Shown in pieces: positions 8,499-18,408 of a stretch of DNA of 64,000 bases. The stretch is from contig NC_015556.1 in assembly GCF_000213805.1 (NCBI RefSeq), positions 4,169,001 to 4,233,000 on the forward strand, written 5' to 3'. Source of the stretch: Pseudomonas fulva 12-X (GTDB lineage: Bacteria; Pseudomonadota; Gammaproteobacteria; Pseudomonadales; Pseudomonadaceae). Below the pieces are notes generated by a model. That model had not been told where the DNA came from, did not search any database, and saw only the letters and a program-made list of their open reading frames with translations. The translations under genes were made by a program, and so were the position numbers. Numbering within the stretch: the first letter of the stretch is position 1; the number at the start of each line of letters is the position of its first letter.

Positions 8499-9233
8499 CT
8501 ACAACACCTGCCGCAAGAACGCCTGGGCCCGCGGATCCTTCGGCTGGGCAAAGAACTCGGCAGGCGGCGCGTCTTCGAGCAGTTTGCCGTGATCGAAAAA
8601 CAGCACGCGGTCGGCCACTTCGCGGGCGAAACCCATCTCATGGGTGACGCAGACCATGGTCATGCCTTCGAGCGCCAGCTGCTTCATCACGTCCAGCACT
8701 TCGCCGACCATTTCCGGGTCGAGGGCCGAGGTCGGCTCGTCGAACAGCATCACCTTGGGGTCCATGCACAGGGCGCGGGCAATGGCCACACGCTGCTGCT
8801 GGCCGCCGGACAGGCGCGACGGAAACTCGCCGGCCTTCTGGCCGATGCCGACCTTGTCGAGCAGCGCCCGCGCCTTGGCTTCGCGCTCGGCCTTGCCGCG
8901 CTTGCGCACCACCTTCTGGGCCAGACACAGGTTCTCCAGCACGGTCATGTGCGGGAACAGGTTGAAGTGCTGGAACACCATGCCGACTTCGCGCCGATAG
9001 GCGTTGATATCGGTCTTCGGGTTGGCGAGATCCAGGCCGTCGATGCTCACCGAGCCTTCGTCGAGCTCTTCCAGGCCATTGAGGCAGCGCAGGAAGGTCG
9101 ACTTGCCGGAGCCGGACGGGCCGATCACCACCAGCACCTCACCGCGCGCCACCTGGGTGGTCACGCCGTCGACGGCGCGCACCTGCTGGCCGCGGGCGTC
9201 GAATACCTTGATCAGATCACGGACTTCAATCAC
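8499..9233 (-). CDS. polar amino-acid ABC transporter, ATP-binding protein
   Basis: This 244-residue ATPase has Walker [10 protein letters not shown] (about 36-44), a Q-loop, the signature LSGGQQQR, Walker [15 protein letters not shown] and the H-loop VTHEMGFA. This sequence type is that of GlnQ/HisP/AotP subunits of polar amino-acid importers. Its start overlaps the stop of the permease gene by eight bases, so the two are coupled. With the permease and the binding protein (10471-11262) it forms one importer. The set sits next to dtd-pip, as do PA5074-PA5076 in P. aeruginosa as I remember them. The exact substrate is not readable. Confidence 0.94.
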   Translation of the reverse strand: MIEVRDLIKVFDARGQQVRAVDGVTTQVARGEVLVVIGPSGSGKSTFLRCLNGLEELDEGSVSIDGLDLANPKTDINAYRREVGMVFQHFNLFPHMTVLENLCLAQKVVRKRGKAEREAKARALLDKVGIGQKAGEFPSRLSGGQQQRVAIARALCMDPKVMLFDEPTSALDPEMVGEVLDVMKQLALEGMTMVCVTHEMGFAREVADRVLFFDHGKLLEDAPPAEFFAQPKDPRAQAFLRQVL

Positions 9234-10188
9234 TTTGCGCGAGCCTCCGTTCCAGGCTGTTGGCGATCTGCGACAGCGGCAGGTTGATCACCAGGTACAG
9301 GGCCGCGACGCAGAACCAGATCTCGAAGGTGGAGAACGAGGTGGTGATGGCTTCGCGGCCGCTCTTGGTCAACTCGGTGATGGCGATCACCGACACCAGC
9401 GAGGTGTCCTTGACCAGGCTGATGAACTGCCCGGCCAGCGGCGGCAGCACGCGCTTGAACGCCTGCGGCAGGATCACGTAACGCATCGACTGCGAGGCGC
9501 TCAGGCCCAGCGAACGAGCCGCTTCATCCTGACCGCGAACGATGGACTGCACACCGGCGCGTACGATCTCGCCGACATAGGCGCCGGTGAACAGGGCCAG
9601 CGCCGCCACACCGGCGAACTCGCGGGACAGGTTGAGCACCGTGCCGATGAAGAAATAGAAGATGAAGATCTGTACCAGCAATGGCGTGCCGCGCACCACT
9701 TCGACGTAGAGCGTCGACAGGTGACGCAGCGTCGGGTTGCCGGACAGTCGGCACAGGCCGGTTACCAGACCGATCAGCAGGCCGAACACGCCGGCCGCCA
9801 CGGAGATCCACAACGTGGTCCAGAGTCCCCAAAGCAGCGGCCCGGCCGCCCAATGGCGGGTGACGCCGATGACATCGCCCTCGGCGACGTCGTCGCCTTC
9901 GCTGAGCTGCAGGCTGTCGCTGGCCACGGTGAGTTGCTGCTGTTCGCCGCCTCCACCGGTCAGGGTAACCAGGGCGTCGCTGCCCTGACGACTGATGCTC
10001 TCGACGCTGCCGTAGTCAGCCGCGCGCTGCGCCTCTTCGGCGTGATAGGCGAAGTACTGGGGAACGCGATTCCAGCGCCATTCGTAGGAGATCAGCGAGG
10101 TGGAATACCAGATCGCCAGGATACCCAGGACCAGGATCAGCCCGGTCAGCAGGTGCCAGGGCCACTGGGCTTTCTTCTGTTTAGCCAC
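9226..10188 (-). CDS. polar amino-acid ABC transporter, permease
   Basis: This 320-residue permease has an unusual N-terminal extension: a first membrane helix (about 12-30), then about 80 periplasmic residues including a Gly-rich stretch (TGGGGEQQQ). The HisM-type permease core follows from about residue 115, with four or five helices. The EAA motif region reads [29 protein letters not shown]. Only one permease gene is present, so the transporter probably uses a homodimer, unlike the HisQ/HisM or GltJ/GltK pairs. It is cotranscribed with the ATPase. The binding-protein gene lies upstream across a 280-base space filled by a large inverted repeat. Confidence 0.92.
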   Translation of the reverse strand: MAKQKKAQWPWHLLTGLILVLGILAIWYSTSLISYEWRWNRVPQYFAYHAEEAQRAADYGSVESISRQGSDALVTLTGGGGEQQQLTVASDSLQLSEGDDVAEGDVIGVTRHWAAGPLLWGLWTTLWISVAAGVFGLLIGLVTGLCRLSGNPTLRHLSTLYVEVVRGTPLLVQIFIFYFFIGTVLNLSREFAGVAALALFTGAYVGEIVRAGVQSIVRGQDEAARSLGLSASQSMRYVILPQAFKRVLPPLAGQFISLVKDTSLVSVIAITELTKSGREAITTSFSTFEIWFCVAALYLVINLPLSQIANSLERRLAQSD

Positions 10189-10267
10189 GGTGAGTGTCTA
10201 CCCGTTGAGTTGCCAACATGACAGCGCGCGGACTAGCCGCGCGCCGAGGTGTAGCTAGATGAAGCCG

Positions 10268-10468
10268 GGAACCTGTTTCACGAGCTCGCGAGCTAGAGTC
10301 ATGCAAGGCGAAAACAGGCGAGGAAGCGGAGTGTACTTTTGTACATGAGCATTACTCGCTTTGCTCGCTCCATTCGGAGCCGCACTAAAGTGCGTTAGCC
10401 GCAAGCGGCTTTCCGAGCCTGTTTTCAACGCAGCAGGACCGACGCGCAGCAGATCGTGGGCAGGTTCC
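10268..10468. repeat. ~200-bp nested inverted-repeat element
   Basis: The outer ends are inverted copies: GGAACCTG-n3-CACGA at 10268-10283 and TCGTG-n2-CAGGTTCC at 10454-10468. Inside them AAAACAGGC (10311-10319) pairs with GCCTGTTTT (10417-10425). Smaller hairpins sit in the middle: GTACTTTTGTAC, GCACTAAAGTGC and AGCCGCAAGCGGCT. The GCAAGGCGAAAACAGGCGAGG...GAGCCTGTTTTCAACGC type of sequence is one I associate with a dispersed intergenic repeat in several Pseudomonas genomes. It has no coding capacity. It lies between the binding-protein and permease genes of one transporter and could attenuate or process that transcript. Confidence 0.75.
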
Positions 10469-10470
10469 GC

Positions 10471-11262
10471 TTACTCCATGTCTTTGAGCCAGTTAGTGCT
10501 CTTGAACCACTTGGCGTGGATCCGATCGTAGGTGCCATCTTCGCGGATCTGGTGCAGCCAGTTGTTGATCCAGTTGATGCTGTCGTAATCGCCCTTCTTC
10601 AGGCCGAAGGCCAGGGGCTCGAAGGTGAACGGCTGATCGAGGAACACCAGCTTGCCGGCACCGGCCTTGTTCACGGCGACGACGTTGTAAGGCGCGTCGT
10701 AGATGAAGGCGTCAGCCTTGCCGTTGACCACGTCCATCACCGCTTCCTGCTCGTTGTCGAAGCCGCTGTACTTGGCCTGGGCGATCAGCTTCTTGGCGAC
10801 CATCTCGCCGGTGGTACCGATCTTGGAGGTGATGCGGTAGTCGGCGCTGTTCAGGTCCTTGTAGCTCTTGACCTTGTCAGCCAGCTCCTTGCGGATCAGC
10901 AGGGTCTGACCGACCACGATGAAGGGCTCGGAAAAGTTGATGCGCAGGTTGCGCTCCTGGGTCAGGGTCATACCCGAGCCGATCATGTCGAACTTGTCGG
11001 TCAACAGCGCCGGGATGATGCCGTCGTAGGAGGTGGAAACCAGCTCCAGCTTGACGCCCATGGCCTTGGTCATCGCCTTGAGCAGGTCGACCTCGAAGCC
11101 GATGATCTCCCCACGCTTGTTGGTCATCTCGAAGGGCATGTAGGTCGGGTCCATACCCACGCGCAGGGTGCCGCGCTTGACGGCGTCGTCGATGACGCCA
11201 GCCTGGGCGATGCCGGTGAAGGCGCAGACGGATAACAGCAGTGAGGCGACAAGCTTTTTCAT
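10471..11262 (-). CDS. polar amino-acid ABC transporter, periplasmic binding protein
   Basis: The 263-residue protein has a signal peptide (MKKLVASLLLSVCAFTGIAQA) and the SBP_bac_3 fold: TLRVGMDPTYMPFEM, GFEVDLLKAM, DGIIPALLTDKFDMIGSGMT and RNLRINFSEPF are the usual ligand-site patches. It captures an amino acid in the periplasm for the permease and ATPase downstream. The ATG at 11262 is preceded by AGGAGC at good spacing; a longer upstream frame is rejected because it would break the signal peptide. The ligand is likely a polar or acidic amino acid by family, not proven. Confidence 0.94.
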   Translation of the reverse strand: MKKLVASLLLSVCAFTGIAQAGVIDDAVKRGTLRVGMDPTYMPFEMTNKRGEIIGFEVDLLKAMTKAMGVKLELVSTSYDGIIPALLTDKFDMIGSGMTLTQERNLRINFSEPFIVVGQTLLIRKELADKVKSYKDLNSADYRITSKIGTTGEMVAKKLIAQAKYSGFDNEQEAVMDVVNGKADAFIYDAPYNVVAVNKAGAGKLVFLDQPFTFEPLAFGLKKGDYDSINWINNWLHQIREDGTYDRIHAKWFKSTNWLKDME

Positions 11263-11465
11263 TCTTGCTCCTGAAGGCAAACGATTATGGGGACCTGCTC
11301 AGGCTCATGCACCAGGGCGGTGCAAGCGGCAGACCCTTCGATAAGGCGGCGCGGCATGCTAACCGTGATCGCCGCCGTTGGCGAGAGATACGCGCCAGAT
11401 CAGCGACAAACAGCAGCGCAGAGCCGCGACTCAAAAGGCAAGAAGCAGGTCAGTGAAGACCTGGC

Positions 11466-11903
11466 TCAGGTTTCCAGCAGGAAGGTTACCGGGCCATCGT
11501 TGACCAGATGCACCTGCATGTCGGCACCAAAACGACCGCTGGCCACCTGCGGGTGCTGCGCCCGCGCCTGTTCGAGCAGATGGTCGAACAGCGCTTCGCC
11601 CAAGGCGGGCGGCGCGGCGGTGGAGAACCCCGGACGCAGGCCGCTGCGGGTATCGGCAGCGAGAGTGAACTGGGAAACCAGCAACAGGCCGCCACCGATG
11701 TCCTTGAGCGACAGGTTCATCTTGCCCGCCTCGTCGCTGAACACCCGGTAGTTGAGCAGCTTGTGCAGCAGCTTGGCGCAGCTGGCTTCAGTGTCCTGCG
11801 GCTCGACGCCGACCAGCACCAGCAGGCCCTGGTCGATAGCGCCGACGGTTTCACCGGCGATATCCACACGGGCGCTGGAAACGCGCTGCAGCAGTGCCCT
11901 CAT
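11466..11903 (-). CDS. dtd: D-aminoacyl-tRNA deacylase
   Basis: This 145-residue protein has the full DTD sequence: start [13 protein letters not shown], the SQFTLAADT motif near the middle (residues about 77-85), and the NDGPVTF motif near the end that carries the Gly-cisPro element of the active site. It removes D-amino acids, and glycine mischarged on tRNA-Ala, from tRNA. Its start overlaps the stop of pip by four bases (ATGA), so the two are translationally coupled, the same pair as in P. aeruginosa. Confidence 0.96.
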   Translation of the reverse strand: MRALLQRVSSARVDIAGETVGAIDQGLLVLVGVEPQDTEASCAKLLHKLLNYRVFSDEAGKMNLSLKDIGGGLLLVSQFTLAADTRSGLRPGFSTAAPPALGEALFDHLLEQARAQHPQVASGRFGADMQVHLVNDGPVTFLLET

Positions 11904-12871
11904 GCTTCGTCCGGCGCCAGGTCGAGCAGCCGATGGGCGATTTCATCGGCGGCGCGCACCAGGGCATCGGCGATCCCTGGTTCGGCAGCGGAATGCCCCG
12001 CCTCGCGGATGATCTGCAGTTCGCTGTTGGGCCAGGCCTGGTGCAGCGCCCAGGCGTTGTCCAGCGGGCAGATGGCGTCGTATCGGCCATGCACGATGAT
12101 GCCCGGCAGATGGGCGATCTTCGGCACGTCGCGCAGCAGCTGGTTGGGCTCGAGGAATGCGTCGTTGACGAAGTAGTGACACTCGATGCGCGCAATCGAC
12201 AGCGCGCGCAGGCTTTCGGCGAAACGCTCGACCACCTGCGGATTGGGCCGCAGGGTGGCGGTGCGCCCTTCCCAGCACGACCAGGCTTTGGCGGCATGCA
12301 TCTGGGCGATCTGGTCCGCACCGGTCAGGCGCTTGTAGAACGCCTGCATGAGGTCGCCCTGCTCCTCGACCGGGATCGGCGCCAGGTAGTCCTGCCAGTA
12401 ATCGGGGAACAGCCGGCTGGCGCCCTCCTGATAGAACCATTTGAATTCCTGGGGACGGCACAGAAAGATGCCGCGCAGGATCAGCGCATGCACGCGGTCC
12501 GGGTGTTTCTGGGCGTAGGCCAGCGACAGCGTCGAACCCCACGAGCCGCCGAACAGCACCCACTTGTCGATGCCCAGGTGCTCACGGATGCGCTCCATGT
12601 CGGCGACCAGATCCCAGGTAGTGTTGTTTTCCAGGCTGGCATGGGGCGTGGAGCGGCCGCAGCCACGCTGGTCGAAGGTGACGATGCGGTACAGGGTCGG
12701 GTCGAAGTAGCGGCGGCTGGCTGCGTCGCAGCCGGCGCCGGGGCCACCATGCACGAACAGCACCGGCAGACCGTCCGCCGAGCCGCTTTCGTCCACGTAG
12801 AGAACGTGCGGCGCCTGAACCGCCAGTTCGTGGCGGGCGTACGGTTTGATCTCCGGATACAGCGTCTGCAT
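11900..12871 (-). CDS. pip: prolyl aminopeptidase
   Basis: This 323-residue alpha/beta-hydrolase starts [18 protein letters not shown]. The oxyanion loop is HGGPGAGCD, the nucleophile elbow [10 protein letters not shown] holds the catalytic serine, and the catalytic Asp and His lie in HGRYDAICP and [10 protein letters not shown] near the C-terminus. It is the S33 family enzyme that releases N-terminal proline from peptides in the cytoplasm. It is the first gene of the pip-dtd pair, diverging from the lipoprotein gene at 12972. Confidence 0.95.
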   Translation of the reverse strand: MQTLYPEIKPYARHELAVQAPHVLYVDESGSADGLPVLFVHGGPGAGCDAASRRYFDPTLYRIVTFDQRGCGRSTPHASLENNTTWDLVADMERIREHLGIDKWVLFGGSWGSTLSLAYAQKHPDRVHALILRGIFLCRPQEFKWFYQEGASRLFPDYWQDYLAPIPVEEQGDLMQAFYKRLTGADQIAQMHAAKAWSCWEGRTATLRPNPQVVERFAESLRALSIARIECHYFVNDAFLEPNQLLRDVPKIAHLPGIIVHGRYDAICPLDNAWALHQAWPNSELQIIREAGHSAAEPGIADALVRAADEIAHRLLDLAPDEA

Positions 12872-12971
12872 GGTGCCCTCCTGAGGAAGAATTGAGTTAG
12901 GCTCGGGCCGCTCGCGCGTGGCGGGCTAATGCGCTCGTTCGGGCATCATAACCATGAAAAGGAAATTCGGC

Positions 12972-13406
12972 ATGTCGATACGGAAATTTGCCACACCCCT
13001 ACTGCTGTTCGGCGTTCTGCTCAGCGGCTGTGGCGCCAAGGACGATCCGCAGGCCAGGCTGGAAGCTGCGGTGCAGCAGCTACAGGACAACCTCGAAGCC
13101 AAGAAGACCTCAGCGGTGATGGACCAACTGCACAGCGAATTCCGCGCCCAGCAAGCCAACGACCGCGACTGGGCCAAGCGCACCATGACCCTGCTGTTCC
13201 TGCGCCACAACAACGTCAAGGTGCTGGCCCTGAGCAAGAACAGCCGCGTGGATGTGACGTACCGTGACAAGGGTTACACGGACGCGCAGGTCGGCCTGAC
13301 CGGTGCCGAAGGGCTGATACCCGACAGCGCGCGGCATTACGCCGTGAAGCTCGAATGGTGGCAGGACAACGGCGAGTGGAAACTCGCGCGGCTGGATTGG
13401 GAATGA
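12972..13406 (+). CDS. small lipoprotein, function unknown
   Basis: This 144-residue protein has a lipoprotein signal: MSIRKFATPLLLFGVLLSGCGAKD, with lipobox LLSGC and the lipidated cysteine at about residue 20. The mature part opens with a helical stretch (QARLEAAVQQLQDNLEAKKTSAVM), then a beta-rich domain ending in WWQDNGEWKLARLDWE. This resembles small nuclear-transport-factor-like lipoproteins, but I cannot name it. The ATG at 12972 is chosen over one 18 bases upstream because AAAAGGA lies eight bases before it. It is divergent from pip. Confidence 0.8.
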   Translation: MSIRKFATPLLLFGVLLSGCGAKDDPQARLEAAVQQLQDNLEAKKTSAVMDQLHSEFRAQQANDRDWAKRTMTLLFLRHNNVKVLALSKNSRVDVTYRDKGYTDAQVGLTGAEGLIPDSARHYAVKLEWWQDNGEWKLARLDWE

Positions 13407-13462
13407 GAAAGGAAGTGACACGGTAGCCTGGGAGCAGAACGCCCCAGGCTACCGAGCGGATT

Positions 13463-14026
13463 TCACTGCGCCGGCTTGGCGCCGTCGCGCCAGATCAGCT
13501 CGCTGGTGTCGTAACCCTGGGCGCGGGCCACGGACAGCAGCTCGTCACGCACTTCATTGGATATGGTCGGGGTACGCGACAGCAACCACAGGTATTTGTG
13601 GTTGGGGTGGCCGACCAATGCGGTCTGGTAGTCGTCGTCCAGGTCCAGCACCCAGTACTCGCCCTTGGTCACGCCGGGCAGCAGGCGGCTGAACCAGTTG
13701 TCGAAGGTCACCCACAGTTTGTCGGTCTTGCCTTCGACCTGCGGCACGGCGCGGCCTTCGACCTGATTCCACTGGCCATCGGCTTCGCGACAACGGTTGG
13801 TCACGCCCACGCTGCCGTCATCCTGCAGGCGGTAATGCGCCTCGGACTCCACACATTTGCGCTGAAAGAACATCGGCAGGCGCGCGATCTCGTACCAGGT
13901 GCCCTGATAGCGCTCGAGGTCGACCGAGTCGACAGTCTTCGGCGGCGCCATGCCGGTGCCCGAGTTGGCACAGCCGGTCAGCAGCAGGGCGCCCAGCGCC
14001 ATGGCACCCAGAATACGTTTGCTCAT
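13463..14026 (-). CDS. blc: bacterial lipocalin, outer-membrane lipoprotein Blc
   Basis: This 187-residue protein has a lipobox (LLLTGCANS), then the lipocalin signature LERYQGTWYEIARLP, the CVESEAHY patch, the WVTFDNWF motif and a closing LSRTP segment. Blc-type lipocalins bind fatty acids or lysophospholipids at the outer membrane and are often induced by envelope stress. The ATG at 14026 shares its first base with the stop of the upstream small lipoprotein gene (TGATG), a coupled pair. A GTG one codon earlier is less likely. Confidence 0.92.
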   Translation of the reverse strand: MSKRILGAMALGALLLTGCANSGTGMAPPKTVDSVDLERYQGTWYEIARLPMFFQRKCVESEAHYRLQDDGSVGVTNRCREADGQWNQVEGRAVPQVEGKTDKLWVTFDNWFSRLLPGVTKGEYWVLDLDDDYQTALVGHPNHKYLWLLSRTPTISNEVRDELLSVARAQGYDTSELIWRDGAKPAQ

Positions 14027-14280
14027 CACTTCAATCCTTTCGACGAAAACATGATCACCTTGTCACCGGCGTACTGGACGCTGATGAAGCTCACCTGATC
14101 CCCCCAGGTACAGCTGGACATGCCCAGCGCGCCCGAACATTCGGTAGGCTTGCCGAGCAGGTTCTCGACCTCGGCCTTGTTCATGCCCGAATAGAGCTTG
14201 GCGTAGTTTTCCTGGTTGACCTTGCCGCAGGCGGCCAGCATGACGCAGCCTGCCAGCAGCGCAATAACGCGCAGACGCAT
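14026..14280 (-). CDS. small lipoprotein, BLIP/OmlA-like fold (DUF3862 type)
   Basis: This 84-residue lipoprotein has lipobox VMLAACGK and a short mature domain: ENYAKLYSGMNKAEVENLLGKPTECS, a WGD patch, and a closing IMFSSKGLK. The YxxxxxGMxxxEVxxLLGxP pattern is typical of the SmpA/OmlA and DUF3862 families of small envelope proteins. The two cysteines in ECSGALGMSSC may form a disulfide. It is cotranscribed with blc, with a one-base overlap. Confidence 0.82.
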   Translation of the reverse strand: MRLRVIALLAGCVMLAACGKVNQENYAKLYSGMNKAEVENLLGKPTECSGALGMSSCTWGDQVSFISVQYAGDKVIMFSSKGLK

Positions 14281-14324
14281 GGGATATCTCCATAGTCCTG
14301 TGAGTGCCGGATGCCGGTTCGACG

Positions 14325-14924
14325 TCAGAAGCGTGAGCCCGGTTCCGCGAGAAAGCGCAACTCGTCTGCGCGGCTGACGCGCCCGAGAATCTCGTTGCGA
14401 TGAGGAAAGCGACCGAAGCGCTGGATGACCTGCTGGTGGCGCACGGCGTAGTCGAGAAAGCCGGCGAACAGCTCGCGCTCGGCCTCGCCAGCCTGCTCGG
14501 CCAGCTCACTGAACAGCTGCACGGCGCGGGTCTGCTGCAGTGGATCCTCGGCGTGCTCCAGCACCAGGTAGATGAACACCCGTTGCAGCGGCGACAGTTC
14601 GCGATCCCAACCCAAGGTAATGCCGTGTTCGACCAGCTCGCGGGCCCGCGCATCGCCGGCAAAGGCCAACGGCGTGTCGCGGTGGATCATACGTGGCAGT
14701 TGATCGAGCAACAGCACATGGGCAAGCCAGCCGCGGGGATCGACCGACCAGCCCTGCAGCTCGCCGGTGATAGCCTGCTCGACCAGCACGCCGAAACGCT
14801 CACGCGCTTCGGTATCCTGCGCGTCACGCTTGCCGAACCACAGCTTGTGCTTCTCGGCAGCGCTCTGCACAGCCGTACTCGCGGGGCCGAACCACCAGTC
14901 GAGCAACGGCTGCCAGGGCGTCAT
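14325..14924 (-). CDS. DUF924 family protein
   Basis: This 199-residue cytoplasmic helical protein has the DUF924 pattern: WWFGP near the start, LWFGK, the LLLDQLPRMIHRDTPLAFAGD block at about residues 70-90, and FPHRNEILGR at about 173-182. The family has a TPR-like fold with no assigned activity. It lies three bases downstream of fbp on the same strand, so it is probably cotranscribed and its level may follow gluconeogenesis. Confidence 0.9.
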   Translation of the reverse strand: MTPWQPLLDWWFGPASTAVQSAAEKHKLWFGKRDAQDTEARERFGVLVEQAITGELQGWSVDPRGWLAHVLLLDQLPRMIHRDTPLAFAGDARARELVEHGITLGWDRELSPLQRVFIYLVLEHAEDPLQQTRAVQLFSELAEQAGEAERELFAGFLDYAVRHQQVIQRFGRFPHRNEILGRVSRADELRFLAEPGSRF

Positions 14925-14927
14925 CGG

Positions 14928-15938
14928 TCAGCCCTTGTGGTAGCCGGTAACGCGCTCGACTTCTTCCTTGGAACCCAGGAATACCGGCACGCGCTGGTGC
15001 AGGGAGTCGGGCTGGATGTCGAGAATGCGCTGCACGCCATCGGTAGCGGCGCCGCCAGCCTGCTCGATGATGAACGACATCGGATTGGCTTCGTACATCA
15101 GGCGCAGCTTGCCAGCCTTGTCCGGCTCGCGGCTGTCGCGCGGGTACATGAACAGGCCGCCGCGGGTCAGGATGCGGTGCACGTCGGCGACCATCGAGGC
15201 GATCCAGCGCATGTTGTAGTTCTTGCCCAGCGGGCCTTCCTTGCCGGCCAGCAGCTCGTCCACGTAACGCTTGACCGGGGCTTCCCAATGGCGCTGGTTG
15301 GACATGTTGATGGCGAATTCGGCAGTGCTTTCCGGCACGCTGATGTTGTCGTGGGTCAGCACGAAGCTGCCCAGCTCGCGATCCAGGGTGAAGCCCTTGA
15401 CGCCGTTGCCCAGGGTCAGGATCAGCATGGTCTGCGGGCCGTAGATGGCGTAACCGGCGGCGACCTGCTGGGTGCCCGGCTGCTGGAAGGCCTTCTCGTT
15501 GAGGCTTTCGTTCTGGGAGAGGTATTCGCTTGGGCAGCGCAGCACCGAGAAGATGGTGCCGACCGAGACGTTGACGTCGATGTTCGAGGAGCCGTCCAGC
15601 GGGTCGAATACCAGCAGGTAGGCACCCTTGGGGTACTTGCCGGGGATCTGGTAGGCGTTGTCCATTTCCTCGGAGGCCATGCCGGCCAGGTGACCGCCCC
15701 ACTCGTTGGCTTCGAGCAGAATGTCGTTGGAAATCACGTCGAGTTTCTTCTGCACTTCGCCCTGCACGTTCTCGGTGCCCATGCTGCCCAGCACGCCGCC
15801 CAGGGCGCCCTTGGAAACGGCATGGCTGATCTCCTTGCACGCACGCGCCACCACTTCGATCAGGAAGCGCAGATCGGCCGGGGTGTTTTGACTACGGGTC
15901 TGCTCGATGAGGTAACGGCTCAGGGTAACGCGGGACAT
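14928..15938 (-). CDS. fbp: class I fructose-1,6-bisphosphatase
   Basis: This 336-residue enzyme matches class I FBPase in length and motifs: [13 protein letters not shown], the metal-binding [21 protein letters not shown] at about residues 110-130, and the sugar-phosphate site [32 protein letters not shown]. It hydrolyses fructose-1,6-bisphosphate to fructose-6-phosphate. That is needed in Pseudomonas for gluconeogenesis and supplies the fructose-6-phosphate from which GDP-mannose and alginate are made. An AAGGA-type ribosome site precedes the ATG. Confidence 0.97.
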   Translation of the reverse strand: MSRVTLSRYLIEQTRSQNTPADLRFLIEVVARACKEISHAVSKGALGGVLGSMGTENVQGEVQKKLDVISNDILLEANEWGGHLAGMASEEMDNAYQIPGKYPKGAYLLVFDPLDGSSNIDVNVSVGTIFSVLRCPSEYLSQNESLNEKAFQQPGTQQVAAGYAIYGPQTMLILTLGNGVKGFTLDRELGSFVLTHDNISVPESTAEFAINMSNQRHWEAPVKRYVDELLAGKEGPLGKNYNMRWIASMVADVHRILTRGGLFMYPRDSREPDKAGKLRLMYEANPMSFIIEQAGGAATDGVQRILDIQPDSLHQRVPVFLGSKEEVERVTGYHKG

Positions 15939-15973
15939 GAAGGACTCCGGGAAGGAAGGTAATCGGAAGGAGT

Positions 15974-17659
15974 TTAACCCTTTCCAGAAACAGGCGCCTC
16001 AGCGGCGGAGGCCAACCGTGGCAGCGGGCTGCACACACGGTTACGTCCACGGCGTTTGGCTTCGTACAAGGCGGCGTCGGCAGCCTGCAGCAACTCGTCG
16101 AGCGCTCTGCCCTGCTCGGGCCACAGCGCCAGGCCTGCCGAGAGGGTCACGTGGCGCACGCCACTGCGGGTTTCGATCGGTTTTTGCGCCAGTCCCTGGC
16201 AGATGGCCTCGAGGCGTCTGGTCGCCTCTCGAACATCGGCACCGGGAAGAATGACAAGGAACTCCTCACCGCCGATACGAAAGACCGTATCGGAACTGCG
16301 CAAGTTCACCACCAGATACTGGGCGACGCTTCTGAGCACATCGTCGCCATCGAGGTGGCCGTACTGATCGTTGAGCTGCTTGAAGTGATCCAGGTCGATC
16401 AACGCCAGGGCCAGCGGCGCATTGTCGCGACGGGCGCGGGCCAGTTCGCGGGCGAACAGTTCGTCCAGATAGCGGCGGTTGTAGAGGCCGGTCAGCGGGT
16501 CGCAGAGCGCCTGTTCACGCAGTTGCTCGTGCAGGCTGGTGATGGTGCGCAGACGTTCCTCGCTCAACGCCAGGGCTTCGGCGAGCTTGAGCTTGGCGCG
16601 CTGCCGTTGGGTCACGTCGCGCAGGTATAACAGCTGGCCGAGCACCAGAATGCCGTGACGGGTCAGGCGCTCGATAGGCCGCGTGCGCACTTCGAAGTAA
16701 TGGTCGGCATCGCTCTGGATAAGCAACGGCTCACGCAACTCACCCTGTTCGACCAATTGCACCGCAAGCTCGTCGCCGAAGCCTGGCCAGTCCTGCAGTC
16801 GGTGCCCCTGCCAGTCGTTATTCAGCCCGCCAAGCTTGAGCGCCGCCTGGTTGGCCTCGATCACCCGCCACTGGGTGTCGACCACCATCACCGGGTCGGG
16901 CAGCGCTTCGAGCAGCAGGTGGCGAGCCACCGGCACCATGTCGAACAGCCGCACGCCGAGGATCAGCCAGGAAAACGCCGCCAGGGTGAAGACGAAACTG
17001 AAGGGCGTCGGATCGACGCCGAACACCACGAAACCGAAGCCGACGTAAGAGATATTGGCCGACCAGGGCACCGCGGTGATCAGCACGAACGCCAGGTAAT
17101 GGCGACGATGCACACCATGGCTGATCAGCGCGGCGCGCAGCACCACTACCAAGCTGAAGCTCATGAACAGGTAGACGTACACCGCCGCGGCGTAGAACAG
17201 CGGGCCGTGGTCGAAGCGAATCGGCGCGCCCGGCGCGCCGGAAACCGGCCCCGTGGCGGCGCCATAGAACAGGCCGTGCCAGGGGTTGCTCAGCACCACC
17301 AGCCAGATCAGCAGCGGCATGAGAATCATGCCCAGCATCGAGCGGCGGCCCAGGGGCTGACGCACGCTGCTGACGTACTGCCAGAGGAATACTGCCCAGA
17401 AAGTCGGCACGCTGATGATGCCCGGCCACGACATGGTGGCCCAGAGCATCTTGCATTCGGGCGCCACGGAGGCCACTTCCAGGCCGGCCATGAGCATCCA
17501 CCACATGCTCGCCAGGTGCATCAGGATAAAGGTGTCGCGCCCCGGGAAATCGCGCTGGTGGATCACCCAGCGCGCCAGCAGCACACCGCCGATACAGACC
17601 ACCGCAGTGACCAGCACCGCGATGTCGAGGCGCCAGGCGTTGACCAGACAGGAATTCAT
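15974..17659 (-). CDS. membrane diguanylate cyclase with 7TM, PAS and GGDEF domains
   Basis: This 561-residue protein has seven hydrophobic helices at about 8-225, the arrangement of the histidine-kinase N-terminal 7TM domain. A PAS-like region (about 232-350, [26 protein letters not shown]) and a short coiled coil follow, then a GGDEF domain (about 385-545). The active loop is intact (RIGGEEF), and an RSSD inhibitory site lies five residues upstream, so it should be an active, product-inhibited cyclase making c-di-GMP. The ATG at 17659 gives a clean N-terminal helix. It lies 1.7 kb upstream of the alginate genes, whose Alg44 needs c-di-GMP; a link is inference only. The signal sensed is unknown. 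Confidence 0.92.
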   Translation of the reverse strand: MNSCLVNAWRLDIAVLVTAVVCIGGVLLARWVIHQRDFPGRDTFILMHLASMWWMLMAGLEVASVAPECKMLWATMSWPGIISVPTFWAVFLWQYVSSVRQPLGRRSMLGMILMPLLIWLVVLSNPWHGLFYGAATGPVSGAPGAPIRFDHGPLFYAAAVYVYLFMSFSLVVVLRAALISHGVHRRHYLAFVLITAVPWSANISYVGFGFVVFGVDPTPFSFVFTLAAFSWLILGVRLFDMVPVARHLLLEALPDPVMVVDTQWRVIEANQAALKLGGLNNDWQGHRLQDWPGFGDELAVQLVEQGELREPLLIQSDADHYFEVRTRPIERLTRHGILVLGQLLYLRDVTQRQRAKLKLAEALALSEERLRTITSLHEQLREQALCDPLTGLYNRRYLDELFARELARARRDNAPLALALIDLDHFKQLNDQYGHLDGDDVLRSVAQYLVVNLRSSDTVFRIGGEEFLVILPGADVREATRRLEAICQGLAQKPIETRSGVRHVTLSAGLALWPEQGRALDELLQAADAALYEAKRRGRNRVCSPLPRLASAAEAPVSGKG

Positions 17660-18015
17660 GGAGCCACCCCGCCCGCCTGGCGGCGAAACTGGGCCACGCG
17701 CGGCATTGCGCAACGCGGGCACGCGGCAAGCAAGGAAGACATATCCATTGCGACAGGCTCAGGGTAGAAGGCCAGGACCGGGCACCTGGCTGCCAAGCAT
17801 CGCCCCGAGCCGCGAACCACCGAAGGTATGCTGACAGGTAGGCCAAGAATTTTTCGCCGCTACGATACTGCAATTCGCGGTATTTTCCGCAGCTTTTTAT
17901 CAGGCCTTTGCAGGGGAAAACGACGAACTGACGCCGCCAGCCAGCAGATAATTGTTCACTATTCCCCCAACATGGCTATGATCGCGCGCCGCCAAACCAC
18001 GCGAACCTTTCCGAG
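17660..18015. other. intergenic region between diguanylate cyclase and ykgJ-like gene
   Basis: This divergent spacer of 356 bases carries no convincing protein gene. A possible sigma-70 promoter for the rightward gene is TTCACT at 17955-17960 and TATGAT at 17977-17982, with 16 bases between. I see no clear hairpin or repeat otherwise. Confidence 0.4.
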
Positions 18016-18408
18016 ATGAAAAGCAACCTGATCGCCGCCGCGGAAATCGACCGCCTCGAAACCTGGGCACGTTATACCGCCGACATGTGCCACAGCTGCA
18101 TTTCCAGCTGCTGTCAGCTGCCGGTTGAGGTGCGTATCAACGACCTGATCCGCATTGGCGTGGTCGACGAGTTCGAGCGTGGCGAGCCGCCGCGCAACAT
18201 CGCCAAGCGCCTGCAGAAAGACGGGCTGGTCGAGCGCTTCAACCAGAAGTCCGGGATATTCACCCTGACGCGCATGAGCAACAACGACTGCTATTACCTG
18301 GATCGCAAGACCCGGCTGTGCACCATCTACGACCGCCGCCCGGATACCTGCCGCAATCACCCCAGGATCGGCCCGCGCCCTGGCTACTGCGCCTGGCGGC
18401 CAAAGTAA
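18016..18408 (+). CDS. YkgJ family cysteine-cluster protein
   Basis: This 130-residue protein has the YkgJ pattern: CHSCISSCCQLPVEV at about residues 25-39, a second cluster CYYLDRKTRLCTIYDRRPDTCRNHP at about 94-118, and a last cysteine in YCAWRP. The cysteines are those of a family thought to bind zinc or an iron-sulfur centre; no enzyme activity is established. It ends 975 bases before algD, with a separate leader between them, so it is not part of that operon. Confidence 0.88.
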   Translation: MKSNLIAAAEIDRLETWARYTADMCHSCISSCCQLPVEVRINDLIRIGVVDEFERGEPPRNIAKRLQKDGLVERFNQKSGIFTLTRMSNNDCYYLDRKTRLCTIYDRRPDTCRNHPRIGPRPGYCAWRPK

